A DNA stretch of 64,000 nucleotides, from positions 19,796,932 through 19,860,931 of the forward strand of contig ML679969.1 in assembly GCA_007922225.1 (NCBI GenBank), in the 5' to 3' direction. The position numbers and the translations under genes are program-made. Shown piece after piece: positions 30,837-42,290 of the stretch; position 1 is the stretch's first letter, and each line of letters starts with the position of its first letter. Origin of the DNA: Emydura subglobosa. Lineage: Eukaryota; Chordata; Testudines; Chelidae. The notes under the pieces were generated by a model. The model made no database searches and was not told where the DNA came from. It worked only from the letters and a program-made list of their open reading frames with translations.

Positions 30837-32374
30837 TAGTTCTTGCTGTGTAACAGCAATTGATATTAAACTTCCTCATGTGAATTGAGGACTGAGTCCT
30901 CAGACACCCAAATCACAGCTGCTTTTGCTATAGCATTGTCCTAGAGCACTGGTAAATTTTGCAGGTGATAGAATACTTGTTTTCTGACCACGCCTCTCTA
31001 ACAAAGCATGCAAGCATGCCTTCCCCAGCATGTTCTGAGTAGCAGGATGCTTTATATATCACAGCACTTATCCACCTTACTACTGTCTAGTCTTCAAGGC
31101 AGCTAGCTGTCTAGGCAAGTTCTTGATGTGCGCGAGCAAGGGCCATGTTCCCTTCCCAGCGCACAGAGAGGGAGTTAGAGCTTATGTTTGCTGCTGATAA
31201 ATGTATTAGTCTTTAAACTGGAATTTAAACTACAAAACTCCTTCGTGCACCCCAGCACACAGTTATTTTCCAGTTCTTGTAAGGGGAATGTGATTTCTCC
31301 TTCTAACTGAAATGTATCTTATGCTAAGCAGTAAGATTAAGCGTAGGGATCTGAAAGAAGTTGCTGAATGGAGGAATTGCCTTTATAAATAACATTAATA
31401 ATTTATCCAATACAGGTTTTTTTTGTAAATGAAATACCTGCCTCTGTATAAAGCCTACTGAATAGGAACACATCTGAGCTTTTATGAGGCTCAGATTAAA
31501 GAAGGGAGATGTTAAGGGGCTTAGCTATGCTTCAATTTGCAACTCTTCCGGCTAACGATAAACTCATTTAAGAAGCTACTGCATCAGTGCCAATTCCTCC
31601 TTTATTCTCATCTCTGGAGCTTGGCTGCATTTTTTGCTTGCAATAGCAGTGAGGAGAGTGAAGAGCAGAGAGGGGCTGGCTGTTTTCTTGACCTCAGATT
31701 ATCAGACAACAAACCAATGGAAATAATTTTCTTCATAGTCTCCTCTGATGTAAGTTATTTAAAAGAAAGGGGAGAGACACACACAGGAACTGCAGAGAAG
31801 TTGGCAGCTGGGGGCAGGCAAGTGCTGCATCAGACACTGACAGGAGGATGCAGCTCTGGGAGTCAGGCTGGGTTGCCTGATTGTAACTGATAAGATGAGT
31901 CACATGTCATTGTTGCTGTTCCCACTACTCAGATGTACAAAGACAAAATTCAATCTCCACAAACCCCCTGAGTACCTATCTTTGAGTTTCAGGTTCAACG
32001 AACATTTGTACACGTAATATTGATTGATTCAGTGTTGATGGACAGTAAATGCAACATGTGCTTTCCATTCACAAGCAAGTAACACACCTTGAAGAGCAAT
32101 TACTTAACAGAGAAATGAAAATAGCAAAAATTGGCAGAAAAATTCATTGAACGAAATTAGAGTACCAATAAATTTAAGGATATTGCAGTTTACTCCCTGC
32201 TATTCCTAGAGCAAAAAAACCAGCAAAATTAACTGAATAAACAATTTATTATAAATTATTCACTCTGGTCTGAGGCCCCTCAGTTCAGACCTGCGGCACA
32301 TCCTGCTTTTGTTGTCCTGAATGACCCCCTTCTCTTCCCCCCTCTTCATCCTCACCAGTGTGCCTAAATCAAAC
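30837..32374. other. Low-copy DNA without recognised gene
   Basis: About 1.5 kb with no repeat match. It is AT-rich in 31310-31560 ('aacattaataatttatccaa') and holds a plus-strand 117-codon frame (31537-31890) without a domain. 'gccgga/ccggct' CpG words are few. A chance frame is the simplest reading; an unrecognised exon cannot be excluded. Confidence 0.3.
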
Positions 32375-32692
32375 CCGAGGGACATTAGTGGGCACTTTTG
32401 GAAATTTTGGCTTTAATTTTAGGTGCCCAACCTGGGACACAGAGCACTTGATTTTTCAGAGGTGCTGAGCATCTGCATCTCCCAACGACTCCAGCTGATG
32501 TTAGACGTGCTTAACACTTGCACAAATTAGACCCTAGTTATCCCAAGTTGGGCACCCAGAAAATGAGGAATGCCCCAGTAGTGACCACCTATGAAAATTC
32601 TGGTGTAAATGACATGCCCAGCATCACAGTGAGGATATAATCTAGGTCATCTGGTAATGCAATGTATTGCCTTAAACACAAGACCGTGTTTT
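32375..32692 (-). repeat. MIR/L2-like interspersed repeat, minus strand
   Basis: Read on the minus strand it has a tRNA-like head ('gccttaaacac' complement, 'gacctagattatatcctcac'), then 'tgatgctgggcatgtcattt', which corresponds to the 'tgaccttgggcaagtcactt' core of MIR-like SINEs, then the 'gctcagcacctctgaaaaat' family at 32.45 kb. Old and diverged. Confidence 0.55.
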
Positions 32693-33129
32693 TTCTTCCT
32701 GCAGCCTCTTGTGTCATTCACTGTACACCTTTCGGTTTCTGTTTCTGCAGACAAAAGAGTCCTACAGAGAATGGGCTCATTTATTATAAAACTTGGCATC
32801 AGGAAAAATCCATCCTGTGTACTGAATGCAGAAGCGTCCTACAGAAAAAAGTAGCATATGATCTTGTCATTAAGAGAGCAACATAATGCAGATGCACAAG
32901 AAGGAAGCACTAAGGTTCCTTGAGCAAACTTCACTCTGTCATTTCTTAACTTTTGAATACTTGACTTTGAAATGTTAACAATGTTCTTTTAACATAATAT
33001 TTTAAGAGTCAATTCCTAGGTTTCTAAAAATAAAACCACAAGAACCATAAGTTTTCTTATGTACAACTGTTAAGTTCTCAAACCTTGATCACTAGGAGAA
33101 TTTGAAAGAAACTAACAGTTCCTGATTAC

Positions 33130-33292
33130 AGCTGGGCAAATAACTGATTTTTTGCTTCACTATCAGTTCTGAGAAAAAGAAAAAGAAAGAAAGAAAGTCA
33201 GGTCAAACCAAAACTGAAAATTTCAAAAAAATGTGTTCAATCAAAAAAAGTTAACAAAAATTTGCTTCTGTTGAATGAAACATTTCACTTCT
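33130..33292. repeat. GAAATTTTC-rich AT repeat
   Basis: 'cagctgggcaaataactgat' followed by GAAA/TTTC-rich text and an (AAAG)n tract at 33176-33198 ('aaaaagaaagaaagaaagtc'). Same family as at 55.42 kb by word content. Confidence 0.45.
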
Positions 33293-33317
33293 GGGCGTTA
33301 TACAAAGGAAACGAAGG

Positions 33318-33415
33318 GTTAGATTCACAAACCAGCAGCAGAAGGAGGTGGTATGGGCACTGACCAGGGATGTGAGAAGCCTAGGTTTAATACCCCCACC
33401 CTCCCTGAGTGGGAT
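33318..33415 (+). repeat. tRNA-like SINE head, weak
   Basis: 'gatgtgagaagcctaggttt' and 'aatacccccaccctccctga' resemble the B-box region of a tRNA-derived SINE (GGTTCAAATCC-like, here GGTTTAATACC). No A box or tRNA fold is convincing, so no tRNA gene is called. Confidence 0.35.
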
Positions 33416-33689
33416 TAAGGACATGAACAGGTGTCTTGTACATTACCAGCGAGTAACCTAGACATGGGGCTATGGCATTTTCTGCTATATGTATCTCTCA
33501 GTCTCTCCTGTTGAAGTTGTTCCACTTTGTATAAATAATGTAACAGTTGGGGTGTGGTACTCCTTAGGGCTCTGGTTACTCCAGCCCTGAGTGTGGTACA
33601 CTGGCAGTACTGGTACCTCAGGGGTTTGGTGTACTCCAGCCCTGAGCAGCCCCAATCATTACAATTCCTGTTGACACTCAGAAAATTTG

Positions 33690-33775
33690 GGGGCAGTTCC
33701 CTGGCCTCTGTTATCCAGGAGGTCAGATGAGATGATCCCAATGGTCCCCCTGGCCATGATATCTCTGAAGCTATC
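33690..33775 (+). mobile_element. CR1 3' tail, short
   Basis: 'ggcctctgttatccaggagg' and 'tcagatgagatgatcccaat' with 'ggtccccctggccatgatat' is a diverged CR1 3' end, related to those at 4.63 and 19.86 kb. Confidence 0.65.
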
Positions 33776-34807
33776 TACTTCTGTTTCTCCCAAAATAGGA
33801 TCCATGTAGGAGCTAAAGTCTGTAAGAAAATGATTCATGTCATATGAGTGTAACCCCCAAGGAGCTTCCTTTGGTTCCTGGGCTCTGTGTGCTTGCCAGG
33901 GGGAGAGAGGAGAGATGCTTCACAGAGCAATAGGGGCCCTATCGGGGTGGGGGAGGATAGCAGGAGGAAGAGAATCCAAGAAAAAGGAGGGGGCAAAGTC
34001 AGATGACTGACAGGTGAAAGCCTGGAAAGAAGAGCTAGCCTAATCCATAGAGAGTGAGATGCCACCCCTGGGTATGCTGGAGAGGGAAGAAGCCATTTTA
34101 ATGCAGTCTGGAGCCAGCTAGGGAAAGGGTAGCGCTGGCTGTGGATGAATTCTAGGCCTGCAGAAGGGTCCCCCTGAGAATGGGCCTCTGGGGACCTAAA
34201 AGCGAGGTCCCTCAGCTTGGCCCTTTCCCTCTCCAAGGTGCATCCCAGTTCATAGAGTTTTGCTGGGAAAATCGTCCCCCTCACTGCCCAGGGGAGATCA
34301 GTTGCCACATGGCCAGCTCTGCTTTGGCTGCTAGTTTAGGGCTGCTACCTGATGCGTGTGTGTCTGAGCGCTGGGGTGGGAGACGAATGTTTGGAGTTTA
34401 GTAAAGTGTTGTAACATGTATCTGGAGCCCTTTGAGGGGAGCGGAAAACCAGAGAACAGGAGCAGCCTGATTCTGGCATGAAGGGGACGCCTGCCAACAG
34501 TGATCGTCAGTCCCTCCGTAATGACTGAGAAGTCCAAACTCATCCCTGAAAAGGATGATCACCCATTGTTAGTGCACCATCCATTAGTTAGCTAGCCAGG
34601 AAATTGTTTGAGAGACCCCTTATTCTCTGAACTGTGTCTGCAAGTTGGGAGGTGAGGGTTTGGGGATTTTATTACCTGCTGCCTTATTAAATCTGTGGAG
34701 GAACTTACCATCTTATCCCATGTGTAAGTCACTTGGGCTGTACTGACCCCAGTCACCCAAGTTGCTAATTGCTGCTACAGAAGATGTCGTGGTCACAGGT
34801 CATCAAG
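33776..34807. other. No recognised feature (possibly LTR-like)
   Basis: Around 1 kb of moderately GC-rich DNA with no supported gene. A 157-codon minus-strand frame (34308-33835) lacks domains. Because the family A repeat starts at 34808, this part may be a separate LTR or unique sequence. Confidence 0.3.
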
Positions 34808-35640
34808 GGCCTGTGACAGGGTGGGCTTACCCCGCACTGAAAAAGTTAACCACACACTCTGTGTGGCAAAATTCACGCCCCACAGGCTCTGCTGGGCATG
34901 CTCCAACTGCTGCCCCAGCATAAAAGAGATCAGCCCAGCTCATTCCAGGCTGACCACCAAGCAGGGAGCTGCTCCAGCCCCCAGCTGAGGGAACCAGAAG
35001 ACCTGGAGACCCAAATGGAGACCTGCTGCCCATGGCCAATGGCCCAGAGTCAGATGTCCAGGGAGCTACCAACACCAGGGTATGAGACCTGGATGACAGC
35101 AGCAGGAGACACAGTAGGAAGTGGCCTAGAGGGACAATGTGAGTGGTATCTCCTGCCTCTGACAGGTCAGTGTGTTACAGTAGGATTCCCGCTGACCTGG
35201 GGGGTGACCATCCATAACAAACAGGGCCCTGGGCTGGGACGTGGTGGAGTCAGGCAGACCCATGTTCTCTGATCCTCCCTGCCACTCCCTTTGGGGTGAC
35301 AGCAACCCCTTACCTGAGCTTCAGACTGCAGAGGAGCGCAATTCCCTGCCATAGGGAACACAGACTGCTTGCTTGTCCCTCCCTGCCTGAGAGCCAGGGC
35401 TACAGACTGTTTGCTTGCCCTGCTCTGACGTGAGTGCCTATTGACTCTGGCTGCTAGGCCAAACAGCCCCAACCTGAGGGCAACGATTGATTCTAGCTGC
35501 TAGGCCTCACAGCCCCAACTCCAGGGCGACTATTGACCCTGGCCACTGAGCCCTGACTCAAGGGCAACCATTGACTCCGGTCACTGGACCACACAGTCCT
35601 GACTTGAAGGGGACTCTTGACTTGAGCCACTAAGCTGTGC
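34808..35640 (+). mobile_element. LTR-like family A copy with TATA box
   Basis: Starts 'tgtgacagggtgggcttacc' then 'ccgcactgaaaaagttaacc', matching the minus-strand copy at 17.52 kb. A TATA-like 'cccagcataaaagagatcag' lies at about 34914-34933, and 'gggccctgggctgggacgtg' at 35223 matches 43.09 kb. Its second half (35435-35640) holds about five degenerate units of roughly 45 bases, each starting 'ttgac(t/c)c' and holding 'gctgctaggcc' and 'agggcaac'. The TG start, promoter and three copies favour an LTR, but no internal genes identify the class. Confidence 0.5.
35435..35640 (+). repeat. Degenerate tandem repeat, about 45-bp unit
   Basis: Units begin at about 35438, 35486, 35532, 35570 and 35616 with 'attgactctggctgctaggc', 'ttgattctagctgctaggcc', 'ttgaccctggccactgagcc', 'ttgactccggtcactggacc' and 'ttgacttgagccactaagct'. 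They vary in length and sequence. The array is within the family A element. Confidence 0.65.
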
Positions 35641-35838
35641 TGTCCCAACAATAGGGACAGAAGTCCCTTGACTTCATCAGCACAGCACCTACACCAATGT
35701 CTGAGGTATCCATACTCAAGCACTTTGCTAAAGTGTGGACTACCCAGAATGGCTTTTCTGACAAAATTCTTGTTACAAAAACCACCTTGACAAGTTTGTG
35801 ACCATGCCACTGTTTGATTTTTCTCTTTTTGTGCAAGT
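35641..35838 (-). pseudogene. Ty3/gypsy RNase H fragment
   Basis: The minus strand reads KCLSMDTSDIGVGAVLMKSR at about 35715-35655. This matches the D-A-S-D-x-G-x-G-A-V-L-x-Q opening of gypsy RNase H, with the first alanine replaced. PFWVVHTLA precedes it. Only about 200 bases survive between family A and a CR1 tail. Confidence 0.6.
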
Positions 35839-35954
35839 CAGTGATTACACTATCACTGAATCCACATAGAAACTGGTGACAGTAGTTAACCAGGCTTACA
35901 AAAGATTAGACCTTCTTTTTGGTTTGGGGCACAAGCCGGTTATAATAGCTTCTG

Positions 35955-36137
35955 CTTTCATAAGAACAGCCATAATAGGTCAGACCAATGGGCCATCTAG
36001 CCCAGTGTCCTGTCTTCTGACAGTGGCTGGTGCCAGGTGCTTCAGAGGGAACAAACAGAACAGGGAAATTATTGAGTGATCCATCCCCTGTCGTCATGTT
36101 CCAGTACCTGGCAATCAGAGGTTAGGGACACCCAGAG
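35955..36137 (-). mobile_element. CR1 3' tail, minus strand
   Basis: 'cataagaacagccataatag' and 'gtcagaccaatgggccatct' then 'agcccagtgtcctgtcttct' is the complementary 3' end of the CR1 subfamily also at 29.74-30.84 kb. It stops at 'ggttagggacacccagagca', where the Tx1-like LINE 3' end begins. Confidence 0.85.
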
Positions 36138-39100
36138 CAACTCCTGCCCGAGTGCTTGGACCCTGCTACTGCACATACCCAGGAATGCCCTCCTATTGCC
36201 CACCACCACAGTGGAGGATGTGGAGCACGAGTATGTACAGATGGTCCCTCAGTGTGGTTCAGAAAAGGACTGGCTGCAAGTTGTGCAGCCGGCTTGGTGC
36301 ATGGGAAGATGGCAAACGGGGGGGGAGGAGGGGCTCATGGGGCCAGGGCCCGATGAAAAGCGCCAGAGGATTGAGTGTGGGGTGGGGAGCACCCTCTCAC
36401 AAGACCTGCTCGAGGTAGACCCAAGCAGAGAGGGGCAAGGGTGCCCTCACCTCCTGGAGTACGCACCGGGGGGGTTCGAAGCGTGGAGAGCCCCATGCAC
36501 TGAGCCAGCATGTGGGGATCCACCCAGTCCCCCTGGTCATAGTCCAGGAGATCTCTGACCTTGATCTCAGGACCAACTTTTGTCGCATCGAGGGGGTCTC
36601 TGCCACCTGCACACAAAGTTGGGGGGTGGGTAGCAGGGGCTCCGAGAGGAGATCCTCCCCCTCAGTGGCCACAAGGGCCTGGAGGCCGAGACCAGCCTCC
36701 AGGCCCGGAGGAGGTCCTGGTAGAAGACCAGCAGCTCAGAAAGGTCTCGCGGAAGACCTCTCGGATGGAGATAAAGGAGCTGCCAGTTGTATTGGAGCCC
36801 TCAGAGGCAGCTGAGGAAGGTGTGCGCCAAGTGGCTCCACGCCAGACGACCTGCACTATAAAGGAGTCTCTGCAGGGCCTGGAGGCGGAAGGCATGGACC
36901 TGGCACTGGAGACAACACAGGCCCTGCTCTCCTTCCTCCAGGGGGAGACTCAGGATCTCTGCAGAGACCCAGTGCAGTCCTGGCCAAAAGAACTCCAGAA
37001 CTGGCCACTGGAGATGGGCCAGGAGTCTCAGGGGTGGGGCCAGGGTTTTGAGTCAGTGCCAGAGCATGGACAGGGCTATCTGGTTGATCAGCAGTGCCCT
37101 CCCCCAAAGGGAAAGGCACCTGAGCAGTCCTGTCCACCTCCACAGCTGTTCAGACACCCTGCCCTCCAAATCTTGCCAGTGCTCCGGCGGAGAGGGATGG
37201 GAGGAGGAAAGGTAAACGCCCAGATACAGTAGCAGACCCGCGCTTGCCCGGTACCTGAACCCTACCATCAGGCCAGAGCTCTTGACCCAGTTGACCCGGG
37301 TGGAGGAGGCTGGCGAGTAGACGACCAGGCAGGCCTCCAATCATGCCAGGTTGCCCGGGTCCTGGACCATGAGGAGTATGTCGGTGGCATACACGGACAG
37401 GACCAGCCTCAGCTCTGGCTCATGGAGCTCCAACCCCATCAGCCTCTGGCGGATGAGACAGAGGAAGGGCTCGATGGCCAGAGCGTACAGCTGGCCCGAC
37501 AGTGGGCAGCCTAGATGCACTCCTTGCCTGAAGCTGACCGGTTTGGTCAGGGTGCAGTTGAGCTTGAACAGTCACTCCGCAGAGGCGTACAGCACCTGGA
37601 GAAAACCCATGAAATGGGGCCCGAAGCCGAACGCCCGCAGGGTGCCCAGGAGATACCCGTGGTCCATCTTGTCGAACGCCTTCTCCTGGTCGAGGGACAA
37701 GAGGGCGAACGACAGACCACCCTACACCCGAGCTCCAAGAGGTCCCAGACCAGGTAGAGATTATTGAAGATGGTACAGCCCAGGATGGTGTAGGTCTGGT
37801 AGGGATGGACCACGTCCTGCAGCACAGACCCCAGCCTCAGCGAGATGGCCTTGGCCAAGATTTTATAGTCTGCGCCGAGGAGTGAGATGGGATGCCAGTT
37901 CCGAAGGTCACGGAGGTCCCCCTTCTTGGGCATCAGGGCGAGCATGGCCCACCTGCACAAGAGGGGGAGCTCTCCACTGGCCTCAGACTCGGCCTAGATG
38001 GCAGCCAGGTCCGGGCCGAGGATGTCCCAGAATGCATGATAGAACTTCACAGTCAGCCCGTCCATGCCCAGGGATTTGTTCATGGACATGAGGTGGAGGG
38101 CTTCCAAGAACTCTGTTAGAGTGAGAGGCAGCTCCAGCCGGTCCCGGTCTCCCATGCTGACTGTGGGAAGTTTGTTCCAGAGCACCTTACGGGTGGCAGC
38201 TTTGGTCGGATCCAGGGAGAAGAGGGTAGCATAGAAGGCCCTGGCCCTTCCGCGCATCTCCGCCAGATCTGTGTGGAGGGCGCAGTCCTCTGCCAGAAGG
38301 CAGGCGATGTGCTTCCAGGCCCCCCTCTCTTTCTCCAGCGCGTAGAAGAAGTGGGAGCCGCGATCCATCTCCCAAAGTAGATGGATGCGGGATCGAAGGA
38401 AGGCGCCCCGAGCCCAAAGGGCTTCGAGGGCCCAGAGCTCCTCCCACTTCTCCAGGCATGCTCTGCAGAGGGATGGATCCTCGGGACTGCTGGCCAGACG
38501 TCTCTCCAGCTCTAAGACCTCCCGCTCCAGCTGCCCTATCCCCGCATCCCTTTGCCACCTGGCCCCCCAAGCGTAGTCATGGCAGAAGAACTGGGCGTGC
38601 ACCTTCCCCACGTCCCACCAGCGCCACGCTGAGAGAAAGGCACGCCTCTGCTCCCGCCAGGCCAGCTAGAACTCCTGGACAAACTCCAGAACAAATCTCA
38701 CGTCCTCCAGCGCGCTGCTATTAAAGTGCCAATAGGTCAGCCCCGGCCTCTCGGCAGTGAGAGAGGCCGTCACGGTTACCAGGTGGTGATCCGAGAATGG
38801 AGCTGGCTGGACGCTGGAGGAGTGGGTCTGTGAAAGATGGTAACGGGAGAAATAGATGTGGTCCAACCGGGAGTGGCATGACCAATCATCCACCACCCGG
38901 ACACGGGTGAAGGTGACGATGTTGTCCGGGTGGTGGTCATGCCAGATGTCCACCAGGGAGCGATGGGCTACAATCTGCTGGAGGATGTTCACGGCAGCCG
39001 GGCACTGCTTGGTCCTCGTGAGGCCTCGTTCCTCAAGGGTGGTGTTAAAGTCCCTGCCCAGAATCAGGCATTCGCAAGGATCCAGGGTGCCAAGGAAGGC

Positions 39101-39400
39101 GGACACCTGCTGGAAGAACCGGACCTGCTCCAGGCCCGATGTCGGGGCATAGCCGTTGAGAAGGTTCAACGCCAGCCCCTCCACTTGGACCTGGAGGTGC
39201 AGCAGGCAGCCCAGCATGACCTCGGCGACCCCCAGTACCTTGGGCTGCAGGTCGGAGGAGAACAGGGTGGCCACTCCGCCCACGCGGGCGGAGAGGTGAC
39301 TAAGGTACACCCCGTCCCCCACTCCAGCCACCAGCTGGCCTCAGCGGCTGGATCCATAGCGGTCTCCTGCAGGAACACCACAGAATACCCTCCCCCCTGA
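36138..39400 (-). pseudogene. Tx1-like L1 LINE ORF2 (endonuclease and RT)
   Basis: A minus-strand ORF2 of about 3.2 kb, broken by frameshifts. The N-terminal apurinic-type endonuclease (39400-38670) shows FLQETAM, NGYAPTSGLEQVRFFQQ, LILGRDFNTTLEERGLTR, SRLDHIYFS and PFSDHHLV: the Q-E-T, N-Y-A-P, D-F-N, S-R-L-D and S-D-H motifs. RT follows: SLGMDGLTVKFYHAFWD (about 38070), HPISLLGADYKILAKAISLR (about 37890), QEKAFDRVDHGYLL-like text (about 37680) and SVYATDILLMV (37400-37370), where Y-A-D-D has become YATD (37391-37380). An in-frame stop follows. The C-terminal part keeps LLYLGVYLSSSHPSPPEHW (37240-37180) and RDLLDYDQGDWVDPHMLAQ (36560-36500). It nicks target DNA and primes cDNA on it; this copy cannot. 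Confidence 0.85.
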
Positions 39401-42290
39401 AGGAAGGAAGAACACCTGGTTCCCGCAGAGACCCAGCCTACAGCCTTGGGTGTTCAAGGTCGAGGAGGGCTGGGTGGGATCCTCATGGGCAGGAGCGCTA
39501 GTGGCTCCCGTCATGCTCTGCAGCAACCCATGGCCAGTCCTGAAGGTCACCAGGGCATCATGGAAGCTGCAGGTCCACTGGTAGGCCTCGGCGTCCTGCT
39601 TCCTGGTCCCTTTTCCCTCCTTCACTATGGGTCCTCATAGCTTGGAGGACGCGGTAGAAGTCCCCCCAGCACTGCAGGGTGAACTGCACGCGATTTCGTG
39701 CACCCCGCCTGTTCAGAAGGAAGGTGCGCAGCTCATCCTGCAGCGCTGTGGAGGGGCTGCCCTCCGGCCCAGCCCCCGTGGCGGCCCCACTGCCTGTTGG
39801 AGCAGGCACCGGGAGCAGCGGCAGAGGGAAGACAGCAACCACAGGCGGGCCGGGAGGTGTGAATGCAAAAGTCACTCCCTGGGAACCCTTGAGGAGAAAG
39901 GAGATGATGTCAGGGGCAGCAGAGGCGCAGGTGGCAAGGGGAGGAAGGGAAGGGTCTGGGGTGGGGAGGGGAACTGGGGCAGGATCAGGGAGGGAGTGGA
40001 GGCTTGGGCAGGGAGAGGGTCAGAGTGAGGAGCAGGAGAAGGGTCAGGGCCAGGATCGGGGGTGGGAGCTGTGGCCCCACCAACCGGGCCGGTGGGGTGC
40101 AGCGCCACCTAATCGGGGCTGGGAGCTGGATGGGCGGGTAAGGGGGGGCATCTTCCGTGGGGCCGGGCCCAGATGCCTCGGTGGTCTTGGCACCAGCAAC
40201 TTCGGCACTGGGTGAAGAGGCAGCCGGGCTGGCTCCCTCAGGGGGCAGGAGGGGTGGCTGTCCCACAACAGAGGAAGGGATGCCCAGGAGCCTGTATCCC
40301 AACCACTCGGCCCCGGCCATTGCCAGAGGGGCTGCGGCGGCCTCAATGGGGGTGTCGCTGCCGGCCAGGCAGGCGGAGGGGCCTAGGAGTACCCCAGGGA
40401 CGGGAGCGGGGACAGCAGCCTGAGAAAGGAGGGAGGGGAAAGAGAGGGGGGTCTTGACGGGCGCTGCTCCGCTTGAGGCCCTCCGTGGTGGGGGGTCATC
40501 TTTCCCCTGGCAGGCTGAGGTCAGACCCAGGGCATCAAGCTCATTAAAGATGGACAAGAGGTCCCCCCGCCACCACGAGATCCTCCACAGCAGCGGCTGA
40601 GGCAGCGGTCACTTCGGCACCAGCGGGGGGCTCTGAGGACAAGGGGTTGGGAGGGCTTGCCACCGCGGCTCCCTCAAGGAGGGACTCCAGGAGGGAGATG
40701 GTGCGGTGCACATCTGCCACTACGGCTTCCTGGGCCAGTGCTGCCTGCTGGGCTCCGGCAGGGGGCATGGTGGAAGGCCCGGCTCCAGCAGCCCCCTTCA
40801 TGGTTTTGCAGGGCTGTCTCCTGCTTTGGGAATGAGAGGGAGGGAGTGCTGTGCTCCAGTCTTGCTCTTGCCCTGCACGAACACCCAGCCCTCCGAGGCA
40901 GAGGGCCGGTCAGCAAGGGCAGGGCCGGGGGGCAAGAGCACAGACGTTGGAGCTTGGGAAAACAGGGGCAGGGCAGTGGCCTCAGACGCCAGGAAGAAGA
41001 CCACCTTCCCGTATATCTTCAAGGTTGCCACCATGGCTGTGGGCCCCACCACCCGTGCCATTGCCCATACGTAGGTTTCCATGTGGGGCGAGGCGGGCAC
41101 CAGGAGGCAATGGACTGCATGCTTCCTTGTGAGGGTGGGAAAGGGGCCCTGGCCCCCAGGGATGGTGCTGGAGGCAGCAGTCGGGGCAGGTGATGAGGCG
41201 GCGAGCAGGGAGCCTGCGGCCATCTGGGCGTATGCCTTGGAAGTGGCGCTGCCTCCAGAGCTGGTGGAAGGGCAGCGCGGAGGAGAGGGGAGGTGGCCTC
41301 TACCACGGGAGACATCGCCTTCTGGGCAGAGTTCTTGCTCTTTTTCCCACCCGGCCCTTCTTGCCGGCTGAGGGTGCATCCCCTGAGACTGGGGAGGCAG
41401 AAGCCGTGGCAGCAGCAGACTCCCCTGAGTCCCTACTTGAGTTCGCCTCTGCTGGCGCCCCAGGACCGGTGCCCAGTGACCCAGCAGTGGCAACAAGGCC
41501 AGTCGCTGTGGGCAGGGGCAGATCGTCGGGGTGAGAGAGAGGGGCGGGAGCATCCAGGGAGGGGATGGAGGAGGAAGGGGGGGAGCGAAGAGGGAAGGGG
41601 GGAAGGGATGGGAGTGGGCGGGCGACCACTCCTCCCCGCTAGGCTGAAAGCAGGGGAGGAGGGCGCCAACACAAGAGAATATGGGAAGGCCAAACCAGCC
41701 AGGGAGACAGCGGCGATGCACTCACCAGCCCTCAGTGGAACACCAACTCCTCTGGCTGCACCGGGGCGCCAGGGGCGAAACCAATGTAGGGGGGTGTGGT
41801 GTGCAGGGGGGCCAACTAAAAGAAGGGGGGACAACTAAAGGGGGGCCATGAGTGCCAGGGAGGGCAGGGCAGCAGGGATGCAGCTGTGGGCAGGGGAGGG
41901 GGGTTAGGTTTGGGGCTGGAGCAGGACTGGGAAGGCTCAGGGGCAAACTTCCAAGGCCGGGCGGGACAGGGAACAAACTAACACAGGGGCTAGGGCAGGG
42001 CAAAGAAACTGACCTGAAGGCCAAATCATGGAGGGCGGGGCAAACAAACCAACATACAGACAAATAGACAAAAAAACCAACCAGCAAACTATGGGGGCGG
42101 GGGCAGCTACAGGGAACGGGGGGCAAAGAAGGGGTAGGGTGAAGGGAAGAAGCAGCAGCAGCAGCGAAGGGGCACTCGCAGCAGCAGTGGCGATGGCAGT
42201 GGGAGGAAGGAGCCAGCCAGAAAGGCCCTTCCACAGGTGGTGGTGGTGGATGTTGTAGCAGAGGTGGAGGAGGGGCCACTCACCCACTCG
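39401..42290 (-). pseudogene. Tx1-like L1 LINE 5' UTR and ORF1
   Basis: The GC-rich minus strand upstream of ORF2 carries P- and A-rich frames. Part of ORF1 is readable at 41110-40990 as PHMETYVWAMARVVGPTAMV and KIYGKVVFFLASEA, an RNA-binding-like start in Tx1-type ORF1. Its C-terminal end is at 39800-39620 as LRTFLLNRRGARNRVQFTLQ and CWGDFYRVLQAMRTH. Text from 40801 to 40560 (EAVVADVHRTISLLESLLEG, IFNELDALGLTSA) lies between. The CCHC knuckles expected in ORF1 were not seen, suggesting an internal loss. Overlapping plus-strand frames of 100-223 codons are shadows of the GC-rich composition. Confidence 0.65.

Noticed and set aside
31537..31890. 117-codon plus-strand frame as a host exon
   Set aside because: No family motif and no convincing splice sites or continuation. 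It is left as unrecognised DNA.
33318..33415. tRNA gene
   Set aside because: Only a B-box-like word is present; there is no cloverleaf, A box or terminator T run in place. A SINE head is more likely.
33835..34308. 157-codon minus-strand frame
   Set aside because: No domain and pyrimidine-rich composition; probably chance.
35435..35640. CRISPR-like array
   Set aside because: Units of about 45 bases vary throughout, with no identical repeats and distinct spacers, and the host is clearly eukaryotic.
36561..37232. 223-codon plus-strand open frame
   Set aside because: It lies opposite the RT C-terminal part of the minus-strand Tx1-like LINE. The minus strand has recognisable protein motifs; the plus frame has none and follows GC-rich composition.
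39679..41838. Plus-strand frames of 100-181 codons (39679-40215, 40657-41193, 41293-41838)
   Set aside because: All are antisense to the GC-rich ORF1 region of the LINE, overlap each other, and are G- and R-rich without domains.
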